A stretch of DNA of 64,000 nucleotides from Gamarada debralockiae (lineage: Eukaryota; Ascomycota; Leotiomycetes; Helotiales; Hyphodiscaceae): positions 20,285-84,284 of the forward strand of contig NXFV01001992.1 in the NCBI GenBank assembly GCA_002803225.1, read 5' to 3'. A model generated the notes under the pieces. The model searched no databases. It saw nothing but the letters and a program-made list of their open reading frames with translations, and had not been told where the DNA came from. Of this stretch, positions 11,655 through 21,529 are shown one piece after another. Both the position numbers and the translations under genes were made by a program. Each line of letters starts with the position of its first letter. Position 1 is the stretch's first letter.

Positions 11655-11964
11655 CTTTAGACTGCTATTCGCTTATCAAGGAGGGGATTCTAGCAGAGTG
11701 ATTTTATAATTCAGCCACTTGGCGATTTCTGAGGGTCTCGGCCTTATTATGTAGAATTGAATCGTCAAGAGTTCAACGTACACCGAGAGGACTGATCTTT
11801 CGATACCCCGCCTCGAAATCAGTCGGCGACAAATGAGCCCGTATTATTAGATCATATGTCCAACATGCAGAGTTATCGTTAAAATCCTTATTTCCTCAGC
11901 CAGTAGCGTTGCGAATATTTTCCTTGTCGGAAGCCACCGACACTTTCATCCGTGGATAAAGTAT

Positions 11965-12446
11965 GGCCCTTGCTATTTCCACTTCACACGAAGCTATTTC
12001 CACTTGATATGACCCACTTATACGCGATACCGGACATATACGCCGCTCTCATTGGTCCTCTCCCGGCAGTAGTACTTAGTATAGACCAAGAGTCTCCTGG
12101 CATAGCATAAGACATACTTGTATTTTTGTAAGTTAAAACTCCGTGAATTCATAACTTTATATCTCAATAATTAGCGATCTATCGTGCCCGACGCCTATCT
12201 CCTCAAGGGAGGGGATCCCCACAAGCCCCTTCGGGTCGGGGGAGCCCCTATCCCCCTTTCGTCAGGCTTAAGGGCGGTCTTTCCAAAGTCAAAAGTCGAG
12301 AGGGTATTGAAGTATACCTTACGTTACAGTATAGTTTACTATGAAAGCGCAATGGTCGGTGAAAGCAGTGTATATGCCCGGTATCGCATATAAGTGGGTC
12401 ATATCAAGTGGAAATAGCTTCGTGTCAAGTGGAAATAGCAAGGGCC
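11965..12446. mobile_element. 482-bp MITE with long TIRs and 8-bp TSD (hAT-like)
   Basis: The element starts GGCCCTTGCTATTTCCACTT and ends with its exact reverse complement. The inverted arms are alike for about 85 bp (11965-12050 against 12446-12362). Each arm contains GCTATTTCCACTT twice, about 22 bp apart. The 8-bp sequence TAAAGTAT flanks both sides (11957-11964 and 12447-12454), a perfect target duplication of the size made by hAT transposases. The roughly 310-bp interior carries no transposase, only short chance ORFs. It is therefore a non-autonomous element needing a transposase encoded elsewhere. The superfamily call rests only on the duplication length. Confidence 0.88.
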
Positions 12447-12713
12447 TAAAGTATTTATGGATTGATCAGACGCTGCCAATCTTTCGAGAATCCTTCAAAC
12501 CCAAAGTGTCACTTCTGAATATCCATTCGCTAATGCACTCAGTGGCTTTTGCCAAGGCTCTCCCGGCTTTCAAAACATGTGAAAAGGCGGAGGAGGGTGT
12601 TCCATTGCTGAATATTGAGGTTTGGTTGGGTAGATACTTAACCAAGCTTTCTCAGTCTGTCTTGTAAAAGGAATGCTTCAATATCCATCCAACAATTAGT
12701 TGTCATCCTTGAA

Positions 12714-13330
12714 ATGTCGCCTATACCGGTGTTCTCGTTCCCTTATATTCCCTTCCTTACCCTACCTTCCATCTTTTATACCTCGCCCTACATCGCAATT
12801 ATTTTTCCGGTAATAATTGGTGGTATTGTTGGAGCCAATACTCCTAGTATATCTTCCCAACGTAGCCGAATCCACAATTTAACTTTGATACAGATCCATC
12901 ATATACGAATGCTATCGATCCTCCCTTACTCCCCCCTCAGATAGCCTTTCCAATCATTTGGACATGTCTCTATGCGCTGATGGGATATTCTTCTTATCTG
13001 GCATACAAAGCGTCCGCAGCGCCCGGCAGCTTTACGCTATATACAATTCAGCTAGCTCTAAACTTTGCCTTCTTGCCCATATACTCAGGCATGGGTGAGC
13101 GTCTTCTTGGCCTCTTCGACATATTGGTTTTAGATGGACTTGTAGTTGGCTTGACTTGTGCTTGGGGCGGAGGATCAAACAGCCTTAGAAAGGCGGCTTG
13201 GGGCCTTGTGCCTTATATCACATGGTTGATGTTCGCGACATACATGTCTGTTGCTTACGGCTGGCTTAATGGCTGGAGGGGACGAGGGAGATGGAGGGTA
13301 CAGAATGGAGTGAAGCAGAAGGTCAGCTAG
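12714..13330 (+). CDS. TspO/MBR family protein (translocator protein homologue)
   Basis: Two exons: 12714-12846 and 12894-13330, 189 aa. The 47-nt intron (GTATAT...GATACAG) joins PVIIGGIVGANTP to a loop ending AIDPPLLPPQIAFPIIW. The second exon carries the family core WTCLYALMGYSSYLAYK, then QLALNFAFLPIYSG, then a final LVPYITWLMFATYMSVAYGWLN, matching TspO's W-T-x-L-Y-x-x-M-G-Y, Q-L-x-L-N and P-Y-x-x-W-x-x-F-A blocks in order. Five membrane helices can be drawn, as in other TspO proteins. Homologues bind porphyrins and sterols and sit in mitochondrial outer or other membranes. Length is normal (150-190 aa). One family Trp in the third helix is replaced by Phe (NFAF), a common variation. Confidence 0.88.
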
Positions 13331-13573
13331 GGAAGAGCAAGAAATCGGCACGAAATCTAGGATCTATGCAGAAATTGCTGACATTACACGCGGCTACATG
13401 GTCGGTTTTGAAGATCTCACTGCTGACATCGCTGCTTCCCGCTCCATCTTTGTTTATACATATGCTGCAACATCCACGGGCCCATCCTGCTATAATATTC
13501 GTCCTCAACCACATTTATTCTTCTAGCCAACAGACGATCCAGATTGTATTTCTTACCTCAGTTCTCAAATGCA

Positions 13574-13650
13574 TCTCAAACATCACGTCCACATTGTGCA
13601 CGGCATCATTTGGGGAACCAAGGTATGTGCGCTAGAGAAAGGAGACTGCT
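13574..13650 (+). repeat. diverged second copy of the C2H2 fragment's 3' end
   Basis: The stretch matches 10196-10268 (ttgtgcacggcatca, gggaaccaag, gctagagaaaggag in the same order). One frame still reads HLKHHVHIVHGI, close to HFKHYVYVVHGI in the first copy. The rest of the finger is not recognisable, so this is a gene-fragment duplication, not a gene. Confidence 0.62.
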
Positions 13651-13789
13651 CTGCATTTTTTGGTGTCTAGGTTTGTCTGCCCACTGATTTCGCGAGTCCC
13701 TGTCGAACCACGGAGGCCAGCAACTACCTTACCGCCAAATCAATTTTTCTAGTTTCGCGGATATCACAATTGTTCTACTATTTACAGTT

Positions 13790-14150
13790 GTACAACACCC
13801 TTAATTAATACCTCTTTATATTAAATTATCATATAGAGTATACAAAATAATACCTTATTATCTAATCCCTCTTAATTCCTTAAAAAGACGAGATCTATAG
13901 GTGGTTTTTTGATGAGTTCCTTAACACAGCTGTTATTACAAACTATAAAATTTCCCCACTACACTATAATTTGCTAAGGGTTTATGGGTGTAAAAGTTGA
14001 ATTAAGATATAATAAGAAGATACTTAAGAAAATTAATGATTTTAGAGGTATTAACAGCTCTAGAATAGACTTATAGAAGCTAAACAAGCCATTCATAAAT
14101 CTCTTCCCTTTCCTTAATAGAGTACTAGGTTCAAATTCCCATTTATCCTT
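13790..14150. other. AT-rich block, probable RIP-affected repeat
   Basis: Very low G+C, dominated by TTA/TAA/TATA words, with no ORF. The borders against normal composition on both sides are sharp. It is consistent with an old repeat destroyed by RIP, although no transposon end could be identified. Confidence 0.5.
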
Positions 14151-14526
14151 AGACCCTAATAGAAAAGCAAATACCCTTACAAGGGGCGGCGGCGGGAGGG
14201 TTGATCAGGAAACAGATACTATTCACCAAGTAGCTATAACTCTTACAAAGACAACAGTTCTGCCTCTATAACCGCTTGAGCTATAGAGCCCTTTGGGATC
14301 GAATAATCTCCAGTACAGGCGAACTGACTAAACCGTACGAAGGTTCCTTTATCCACGTCCATCCACCGAGCTCTGCGTTCTCAAACATAGCTCCATTGAC
14401 CTTGTCATGAATCTGTGTTTGTACTTCCTTATCGTCAGAATCGAACCTAATATGATCCCTCGGGGAAATATTAGGTCATCAATCTGCTTTCGGTTTCACC
14501 GCAGCGCTTGATATTCGGCGGCCATT

Positions 14527-14850
14527 ATGAACCCTTCCACTATGGCCTCACCAGCGTCCGCCACCAACGCTTCTCCAAATCCCTTTATCGCTCAATCCAA
14601 CACCGCTCTTTCCCGACTACTCTCAACATTAACCACATCCTTCGACTCAGAACGACGTCGGCGTCCCATGCTTGAGACCAAAATTGCCAGTTCAAAAGAC
14701 ATCAATAATTTTGCCGAGAGACTACCCAGAGATTGAGATTCAAGAATAAGAGTTTCTGCCGGGTGATGCGAGAGCGATGAATCCACGGAGGAGCTCGGCG
14801 AATGCGGGGAAATTAGGACAGGAAGCCTTGGAGGAGTATGTCAGTTGGTA
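14527..14850 (+). pseudogene. unrecognised small gene, apparently frame-broken
   Basis: ATG 14527 opens a 69-codon frame (MNPSTMASPASATNAS...) with reasonable composition. Near 14730 the neighbouring frame takes over with DYPEIEIQE, a TAA stop, then EFLPGDARAMNPRRSSANAG, which also looks coding. Either an intron was missed or the gene carries a small indel and a stop. No family recognised. Confidence 0.3.
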
Positions 14851-15041
14851 TTCTTTGCGTACTTTTCAAATCTCAAATTCATTTCCTGTATTAAATGATG
14901 AGTGAACGATGCTGAATTGAGTATCGCATATGCTATACAAGCAAAGATCCCTCAATCGTCACTCGAGGCCGTGGTAAGGCGAATCGACCGTGTGAAGTAG
15001 AGCCAACATAGACAGGAGAAGGGAACTAAGTTCTCACGAGA

Positions 15042-15269
15042 TTATACTGAGGCTCTCGTAACGATAATGTCAAGGCAATCTTTTCTAGATGAGGTTGTAC
15101 TCGAATAATACGGGTGCCTGGTAGAGAGTTGCCACATCATCTGTCGAAGTTCGAAAGGGAGCTGTCCGAATATTTCGAAACATTGATCGAGATTCACAAG
15201 CTTCAGCTTGTGGCGAGGAAGGCCGTTGTATTCGATGTCCACCTCGAGATGTTTTGTTCGTCTGATCAC
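15042..15269 (-). pseudogene. 2EXR-domain-like fragment
   Basis: The minus-strand frame includes CFEIFGQLPFELRQMMWQLS, which fits the F-x-x-L-P-x-E-L-R-x-x-I-W core of the fungal 2EXR domain. It stops about 25 residues later, whereas intact 2EXR proteins run 200-400 aa. No continuation was found in the other frames, so it is probably a truncated remnant. Confidence 0.45.
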
Positions 15270-15995
15270 AGATTAGGTAGCAGGAAACTAGTGGTATTTG
15301 TGAAGTTATGAGCGTGCTTATATCGCAGATTGTTTGCCTTGGGTTCGAGATTACTGTACAAGGTCGCCCATCAGCATAAGAACAAGATCAAACATTTCCA
15401 AAAGACATAGACGGTAGCAAGCAAATAACAGAGCACCTTACAACAGCATTCGAGGAGCGGCAAAGGGTGCTGCGATTAAGGTGAAGCTGAGGGTGCCTCC
15501 AGGCAAGCGTAGGAGAGGTTGAACAAGAGTGTAAGGAAACAGCGTAGATCCAGGCGTATTTTATGCGCAAAAGTCTCGTGGTGCATCTGCCACCAGCAAG
15601 GTTGGTTGTTCAAGTAGGGATTTCAAGGCCTCGAAGAAGGGCTTCTTAATCGACCGCGACCGTAGAGAAGCCATCAGTAGAAGACCAGGCACAAAGCCAG
15701 GCAGAAATGCCAAGCCAGGCAGAAACCAAACCTAATCTCAGCCTGTGTCTACCCCGCGATATTAAAGCCACAAAGCTGCGCAGATCTTATCCCCCTCCTC
15801 ACATCAAGATTCGAATCAAAGATTGGGAAGTCTGGGCAGAGACGAAACGCTCAGAGAAGTGATGCAACCGCCCGACGCGCGGGATTTACGAAGATAAACA
15901 GAAGGGCATCCGCATATACTAGAAGAGCGAGTCAAAGTTTCGGGAATTTGCCGATTGATCCATTCTACACATAACTTACACAGAATACAAAAGAA

Positions 15996-17759
15996 ATGAT
16001 GGATCCGAGTCGCAGCAAAGGGTATGCCTATGAGTGGGGTACCGAATTTCATAGAATGGATCCCACAACAATTAGTGCTCACGCACTGCAGATTGGACTT
16101 GTGAGCCTGGTTCTATGGACAATTTACGGCGCTGTCTATCGTCTTTACTTGAGCCCTATTTCCTCGTTCCCCGGGCCTAAACTGGCAGCACTGTCATTCT
16201 GGTACAGTTTATTCTCTGACTAATTATATATAGCCTTGTCTGACCAAACTTTAGGTACGAATTCTACTACGACATCTACCCCCGCTACGGTCAATACACC
16301 TTCCATATTCGCGATCTTCATGAAAAATATGGGCCAGTCATCCGAATCAATCCATATGAGCTCCATGTCTCCACGCCCGAATTCTACGAGACGCTGTACT
16401 CATCAAATAAGAAGACGGATAAATGGTATTGGTTCACGAAAATGTTTGGGTTGGACGATTCTGTATTCGGGACTGTAGATCATGATAAACATCGCGCGAG
16501 AAGGACGCCTTTGAACCCTTTCTTCTCGGTCCAAAGTGTGAGAAGACTGCAACCTATGGTCGAAGAGAGGGTCCATGTCTGTTTGGAGAGAATGAGAGGT
16601 CTAAGGACAACCGGGCAATTGATGAATGTTAATGCGGTGACAAGTGCTTTCAGCAATGGTAAGTTCTACTCTGGCTGAATGATGCATCATACGGATTGAC
16701 TGGTCTACAGACATTATAATGATGTACTCATTTGGCAGAATGTACCATCGTTTGGAAGCGCCTGACTTTGATGTTTTCAACCATGACTCAAATCACGAAG
16801 CTGGAAAGATGGGATTTCTAATGAAACATGCAATCTGGATCTTGCGGGTTATCCAGGCACTTCCAGAATTCCTCTTGAGGCGTCTGAGCTTGGAATTTGA
16901 GTCATTAGTAGCGCTTAAGAATGTCCGACCCCATTCTCTTTCAAAAAATCCTGATCACTAATTGAAGTAGGGCATGCGGCGGCAAGTCGCCCAGATCTCC
17001 AAGGAGAAAAGTACACACGAAGACATATCTCATCCAACTATCTTCCACGCGCTCTTGAACAGCGATCTTCCTGACCAGGAAAAAAGCGTAGAGAGGTTGA
17101 CCGACGAAGCTCAGGTCATGATCGGAGCCGGCCAAGAGACAGTCGCATGGATTCTCACGGTTATTGTTTGCCACCTACTTTCTAACCCAACGGTGCTCCG
17201 AAAACTCAAAGAAGAACTGGCGGTAGCGATGCTAGATCCTGAAATTGCAATTCCAGAGGCGACTTTAGCAAACCTTCCGTACCATACAGGTGTGATCAAG
17301 GAGGGTCTACGTCTTGGTTATGGTGTCAGCAGCCGACTCGCACGCGTACCTCAGGAACCTCTGACTTTCTTGTCTGAAGACCGTGATTGGATTATTCCCG
17401 CGGGGACCCCGGTCTCCATGACCTCCGTCTTAATCCACCATAACGAGACGATCTTCCCCGACTCAAAAGTATTCAGACCTGATCGTTGGATACAAGGTCC
17501 TCGATTGGATCGTTATCTCGTTGCTTTTTCGAAGGGAAGCAGACAGTGTCTAGGGATGAACCTGGCTTATGCGGAGATGTATCTGTTGTTGGCAGCCGTC
17601 TTCAGGCGATTCGGGTCGAAGGAAGTGAGATTTGAAAGCGACGAAGGTGTGTTGGAGCTGGTCGATACAGATGTTTCTGATGTAGAGATTGTAGCGGATC
17701 GATTCGTGCCAATCGTAAAGCCTGAAAGTAAAGGGGTGAGGGTTCGAGTGCTTCCATAA
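15996..17759 (+). CDS. cytochrome P450 monooxygenase
   Basis: Four exons: 15996-16201, 16255-16658, 16711-16922 and 16971-17759, giving 536 aa, normal for a fungal P450. An N-terminal membrane anchor (ISAHALQIGLVSLVLW) is followed by the proline-rich hinge SSFPGPKLA. The I-helix oxygen-binding motif is AGQETVAW (near residue 327), the K-helix ExxR is EGLR (near 385), the PERF-like block is FRPDRW, and the haem loop is FSKGSRQCLG with the axial Cys near residue 467. All key residues are present. It resembles the CYP58/trichodiene-oxygenase-like families of secondary metabolism, but the substrate is unknown. The third intron uses an unusual GTCCGA donor; an alternative GTAGCG donor 15-20 nt upstream is possible. 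Its neighbour downstream is a broken methyltransferase. Confidence 0.9.
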
Positions 17760-18802
17760 GAATAGTTTAGAGAGGTTTGAGTTTCTTTGGCATGTTATTG
17801 CGTTGGATTTATGCTATAAGATTTACAAAATCTATGACGGCTTGGCAAACTCTATGATCTTGCTAAATCACTCGGAGTACCTTCCATAGGCTCCTGAGAT
17901 GAATGCCACCATTCTCTAGGTTCAATGTTTAGACTCGGCGCCCACGGTACCAATTACAATATATATATTTGGCGCCTTTACACTGTTCGATCTTCGATAC
18001 CGTCTGCACAGAAGGTATTGCGAATTAGCGATCGAACGCTGCTGGTAGATTCAATCCCGGTGCGGTCAGATGTGAAGCAGTACAAACTAGATGATGCTTG
18101 GATGCGGTGCTCATCCATTTGGGGGTAAGCATTGGGTGTTATGATATCATGCAAGAGAAGGTTAGAGCAGGACATGACGTATGGGCAGAAGATTCAATCA
18201 GCGTCTTCTGGTAGTGAAGTTTTGGGGCGCAAAATTCACCATAAGTATACCTGACTAAGTTATAGAAGAGCAAAAGTGACAGGAAATTGATGGTGGATTG
18301 TGAGCATTGAGTCAGGATAATTGTGCGAATCCTAAGGTGCTCCTTATGAGAACATGAACTTAGAAATGCAGAAGATGAAAGTTTAGAAAGAAGAGTATGG
18401 TTAGAGAAAGACTGAAAACCGAAAACCGTCTAAGTTCTCGAGTTTCCCTCGTTCATGCCTGAAGTGTCCAGCAACCTTACAATGGCTTTTGGCCAGTAAC
18501 ATTATATCTGTGATCGTGTCAGCACCAGACAAAATAGGAATTTGGTGCCTACATCTCCCAATAAGCATGAATCTTCTTATCTTTCATATCCTTCCGAACG
18601 CTTGCCAAAAAAAAAACCTTCGGTTTCTTCCTTCGACCACTTTCAAACCACATGTGAATACTGCCAAGCTAATTCCTTCTAACCCAGGCGCTATATTTTG
18701 AAACATCCACATGCCTTGGATAAATCATCAGTCACATGGATCTTACGGCTCCCAGCATTCTAGATTCCACGTACCCAGTTCTTTAAACTTCTTGTCTTTC
18801 GG
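17760..18802. other. intergenic, no supported gene
   Basis: Between the P450 and the methyltransferase relic (convergent). Only short ORFs without domain signals are present. The former C-terminus of the methyltransferase (in-frame codons after its TGA) occupies about 18746-18802. Confidence 0.5.
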
Positions 18803-19700
18803 TCAGGGATTTGACGGCCACTTGTAAACCGTTTGTTTGACATTAACAAATCCCGCCGCTTCCATCTGGGCCTTGAACTTCACTGGACTGTTCGCCGAGA
18901 TTCCGAGTTGGGCGCACCCCTTTACCATAAAATGAGACCTGTCTAATCAGCAAACAAGTCATCAGCAAACCAGAGACGTACCATTGCAATAACGCAGTGT
19001 CCGACAGCATTGAATTGTCGTCGGCTTTGACAGGGTTACAGATATCCATACATACAATCCAGCCTCCGGGGGTGAGATGCTCGAAAGATTGCTCGAAGAA
19101 ACGAGAAGAGTTTGCGAAGGCCCCTACTGTCACCCGTACGAAAATGAAGTCGAAAGGTTTGCTGAATGTCCATCCCTCTTCTAGGTCATTAACTTCGAAC
19201 ACACTGTTCGGAGGGACAAATTGCGGTCGGGTAGGACTAAGATCAATACCGATAACCAGCGTTTCAGGATGTTCATCTGCGAAATCAATGACCCAGATTC
19301 CAGTGCCGGTGCCGACGTCAAGTACGCGGTGAAGTTGCTTCGCCTTGGGAATAGGAGCCGTGAATAATTTGCCATCCAGTGTTAGAAAGAAGAGATGGTG
19401 TTGGAGGTCCAACCTGTCATTCTCTTGCTCGTCATTCGGGAAGCCGTATTTCCCGTCCTTCGGTTTGCGTTAATTTACTACTAGTATAGGTTCATAAAGA
19501 ATCTACCTTGTATGCTGATATGTTTGTCCGTTTTCCTGGCGATAGCTCAGGATACTGGAGGTCATTGATGTGGTAGAACCGGCAGTATTGTCTTCCCCAA
19601 ATGCGGAGTCGCCATCCCAATCGCCGGTCTCAGCCTCGAGGCCATCAGGAGTAGAAACAACAAGAGCCGAAAGGGCTTCAGTCACTTGAGGCTCGGCCAT
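18803..19700 (-). pseudogene. LaeA-like SAM methyltransferase, frameshifted and prematurely stopped
   Basis: Exons on the minus strand: 19700-19507, 19457-18982 and 18938-18803. The SAM-binding core is intact: VLDVGTGTGIW, VIGIDLSP and LTPGGWIVCMDI, the layout of LaeA-like TAM methyltransferases. Two lesions are visible. In exon 1 the family motif Y-H-A-Y-K appears as TAT CA-GCA TAC AAG, one base short, so the frame runs into a stop at the splice donor; no alternative splice rescues it. At 18805-18803 the family's N-P-W-P-K-D has TGA for Trp, while the following codons still read PKDKKFKELG in frame. Intact relatives act on nuclear regulators or metabolites; this copy should be inactive. An intact relative lies at 49.6 kb. 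Confidence 0.8.
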
Positions 19701-19984
19701 GATGGATTCGCAAGGTCGTGCGGTGCGGTCTCTTCAGCAAGAGGGGAGAAAACCCAAGAAAGCTCGAAATAGAAGACGAAGTTGCAAGCAGCAGTGGATT
19801 TAGTAAAGGCTCAAGGGGGTAAGAGACACGGCGAAAATATCGGCCTCTGCTTCGGGACACTATTATCCTTGCCGGGTTCTTTTTGGGTGTAGATAGCGTG
19901 CGGGGTGGGAAGCTTGATAGGGGTTGATGGGCTGTACTAAATTAACCGAATTCTCGCCCCTGAATCCGGCCCGATCAAAATCAT

Positions 19985-20140
19985 GTGGTTTTTTTTTACA
20001 CTAAAACCTTAATGCTTTTAGCAATTTATATCTTAGTTTACAACACTAGTAATAATTTAGACCTTATATATTAATTAGGTTATAATAAAGATTAATATAA
20101 AATTAAAATTAAGTTTAAAATAAACTTATTTAATTTTTTT
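19985..20140. other. AT-rich, RIP-like block
   Basis: About 150 bp of almost pure A/T with TTAA, ATTA and TATA words, abruptly bordered on the right by normal-GC sequence containing a palindrome at 20234-20253. No ORF. Confidence 0.5.
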
Positions 20141-20233
20141 TACCTGTGACAGTTCAGGTGAATATCACGTGATACATACGTGACGACATCTTGCGCAGCT
20201 AGGGATTCATTTGACGCGTTGTCGCGTAAAGGC

Positions 20234-20253
20234 CGAGCGCACTAGTGCGCTCG
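20234..20253. repeat. 20-bp perfect palindrome
   Basis: CGAGCGCACT is followed at once by its own reverse complement, with no spacer. The sequence next to it is rich in CG words (tgacgcgttgtcgcg) between two AT-rich zones. It may be an operator-like site or a transposon end; nothing else supports either. Confidence 0.75.
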
Positions 20254-21529
20254 TCACGCCATTCAGATATATTAGGTTATGTGTACTCGTAGGACCTCTC
20301 TTCTTTTCTCCCTAGTTTACCGTATTATTAATTGCTTTATCAGACACGTTCACTGGATCACATCTACCAAGATATAAGCAACACTTCCAATTGGCTGAAA
20401 TGTAATAACAAGGTTATAAGCAACTAGTGAGGGTCGATTTTACTCTTCATTAGAGACTAAAAAGGCTCTTATTTTGAAACTATTCCTAAGCATTATTATC
20501 ACCTCTAATGATATAAAGCAACTCCTTGAAATCTGCAGTAACCCTTAAACATCTCCACAACCGCAGCTTCGTTGTCCCTCCAACTACATGACATCCCTCT
20601 GTACACTCTGGACGACGTATCTCGATAGCAACAGGATATGGACTAGGTCGAGAGTTTTGAAAAGAGAGTTAAGAAAACATAGGCTGTAATCGAAGCTTGC
20701 CTACATCAGGGGAGGAGGAACGGAAGAAGTGTCGTCGGGCGGACATTTTGATAGAAGGGTAAAAAAAGATCAAGCAAGAAGTGTACTAGTGGCAAGAGAG
20801 AATTAGCAGAAGGTTTGTTGTGTTCTTTACTAACTTGTAAAAGCAGGGAGAGCTTGACCTTAACTCCTTCATCCTGGTATCCGGACGCAGCATCCAGTGA
20901 CCCTCCTTTTTCGTGACTATTTCTCGAGCTATCGACCTTTGCGCGTAGTATAAGCTTTAATTATTGATTCAATAGTTAGAAATCATTAATATATTGTCAA
21001 TTGAGTCGATTATTGGCAATAATCATACGTAGGACACATGTTGTAAGAGAGGTTTATGCGCAAGATGCTTTGAAATCATGGTATAGGCACTCATTCCATC
21101 TATAAGAAACGGTACTAATTCATTAAAAAGTAATACTTCTACTTATTAGAACGTATCCTATAAAGCAATTAATGCGGTAGTATCTTCGTACAATACAGCA
21201 CCTTCTGCACAGCGTCCCTTTGTGAGACTCCTTTGTGTAGAGCTGTCACATGGCTAGGAGATCCTTTTTGCGTCGCTTGCTTACAAGGGGATATTCTTTG
21301 GCTAAAATCCATTTACTAGGACCTAATCTTATCTGTGCAATCGAGCCCTGCTCTGATCTTGACATTCATGATCAAAAATATCTCATCGACACGTCTTTCT
21401 AACGCTCCTTTCTGCCATTTCCTTCTGTGTGACATTGAAACTTTGAATTAATATATTGAACTTCTAGTAAGCGTGAGTTTGTGATCAATATCGGCTTGCC
21501 ATCTCCTCTTCAGTTCGGCTACCCCACTC
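20254..21529. other. intergenic, no supported gene
   Basis: No ORF with coding character and no repeat partner detected in this window. AT-rich patches occur around 20940-21180. Confidence 0.45.

Noticed and set aside
14120..14150. Possible tRNA B-box (aggttcaaattccc)
   Set aside because: No A-box at the right distance and no cloverleaf could be drawn; the area is an AT-rich decayed block.
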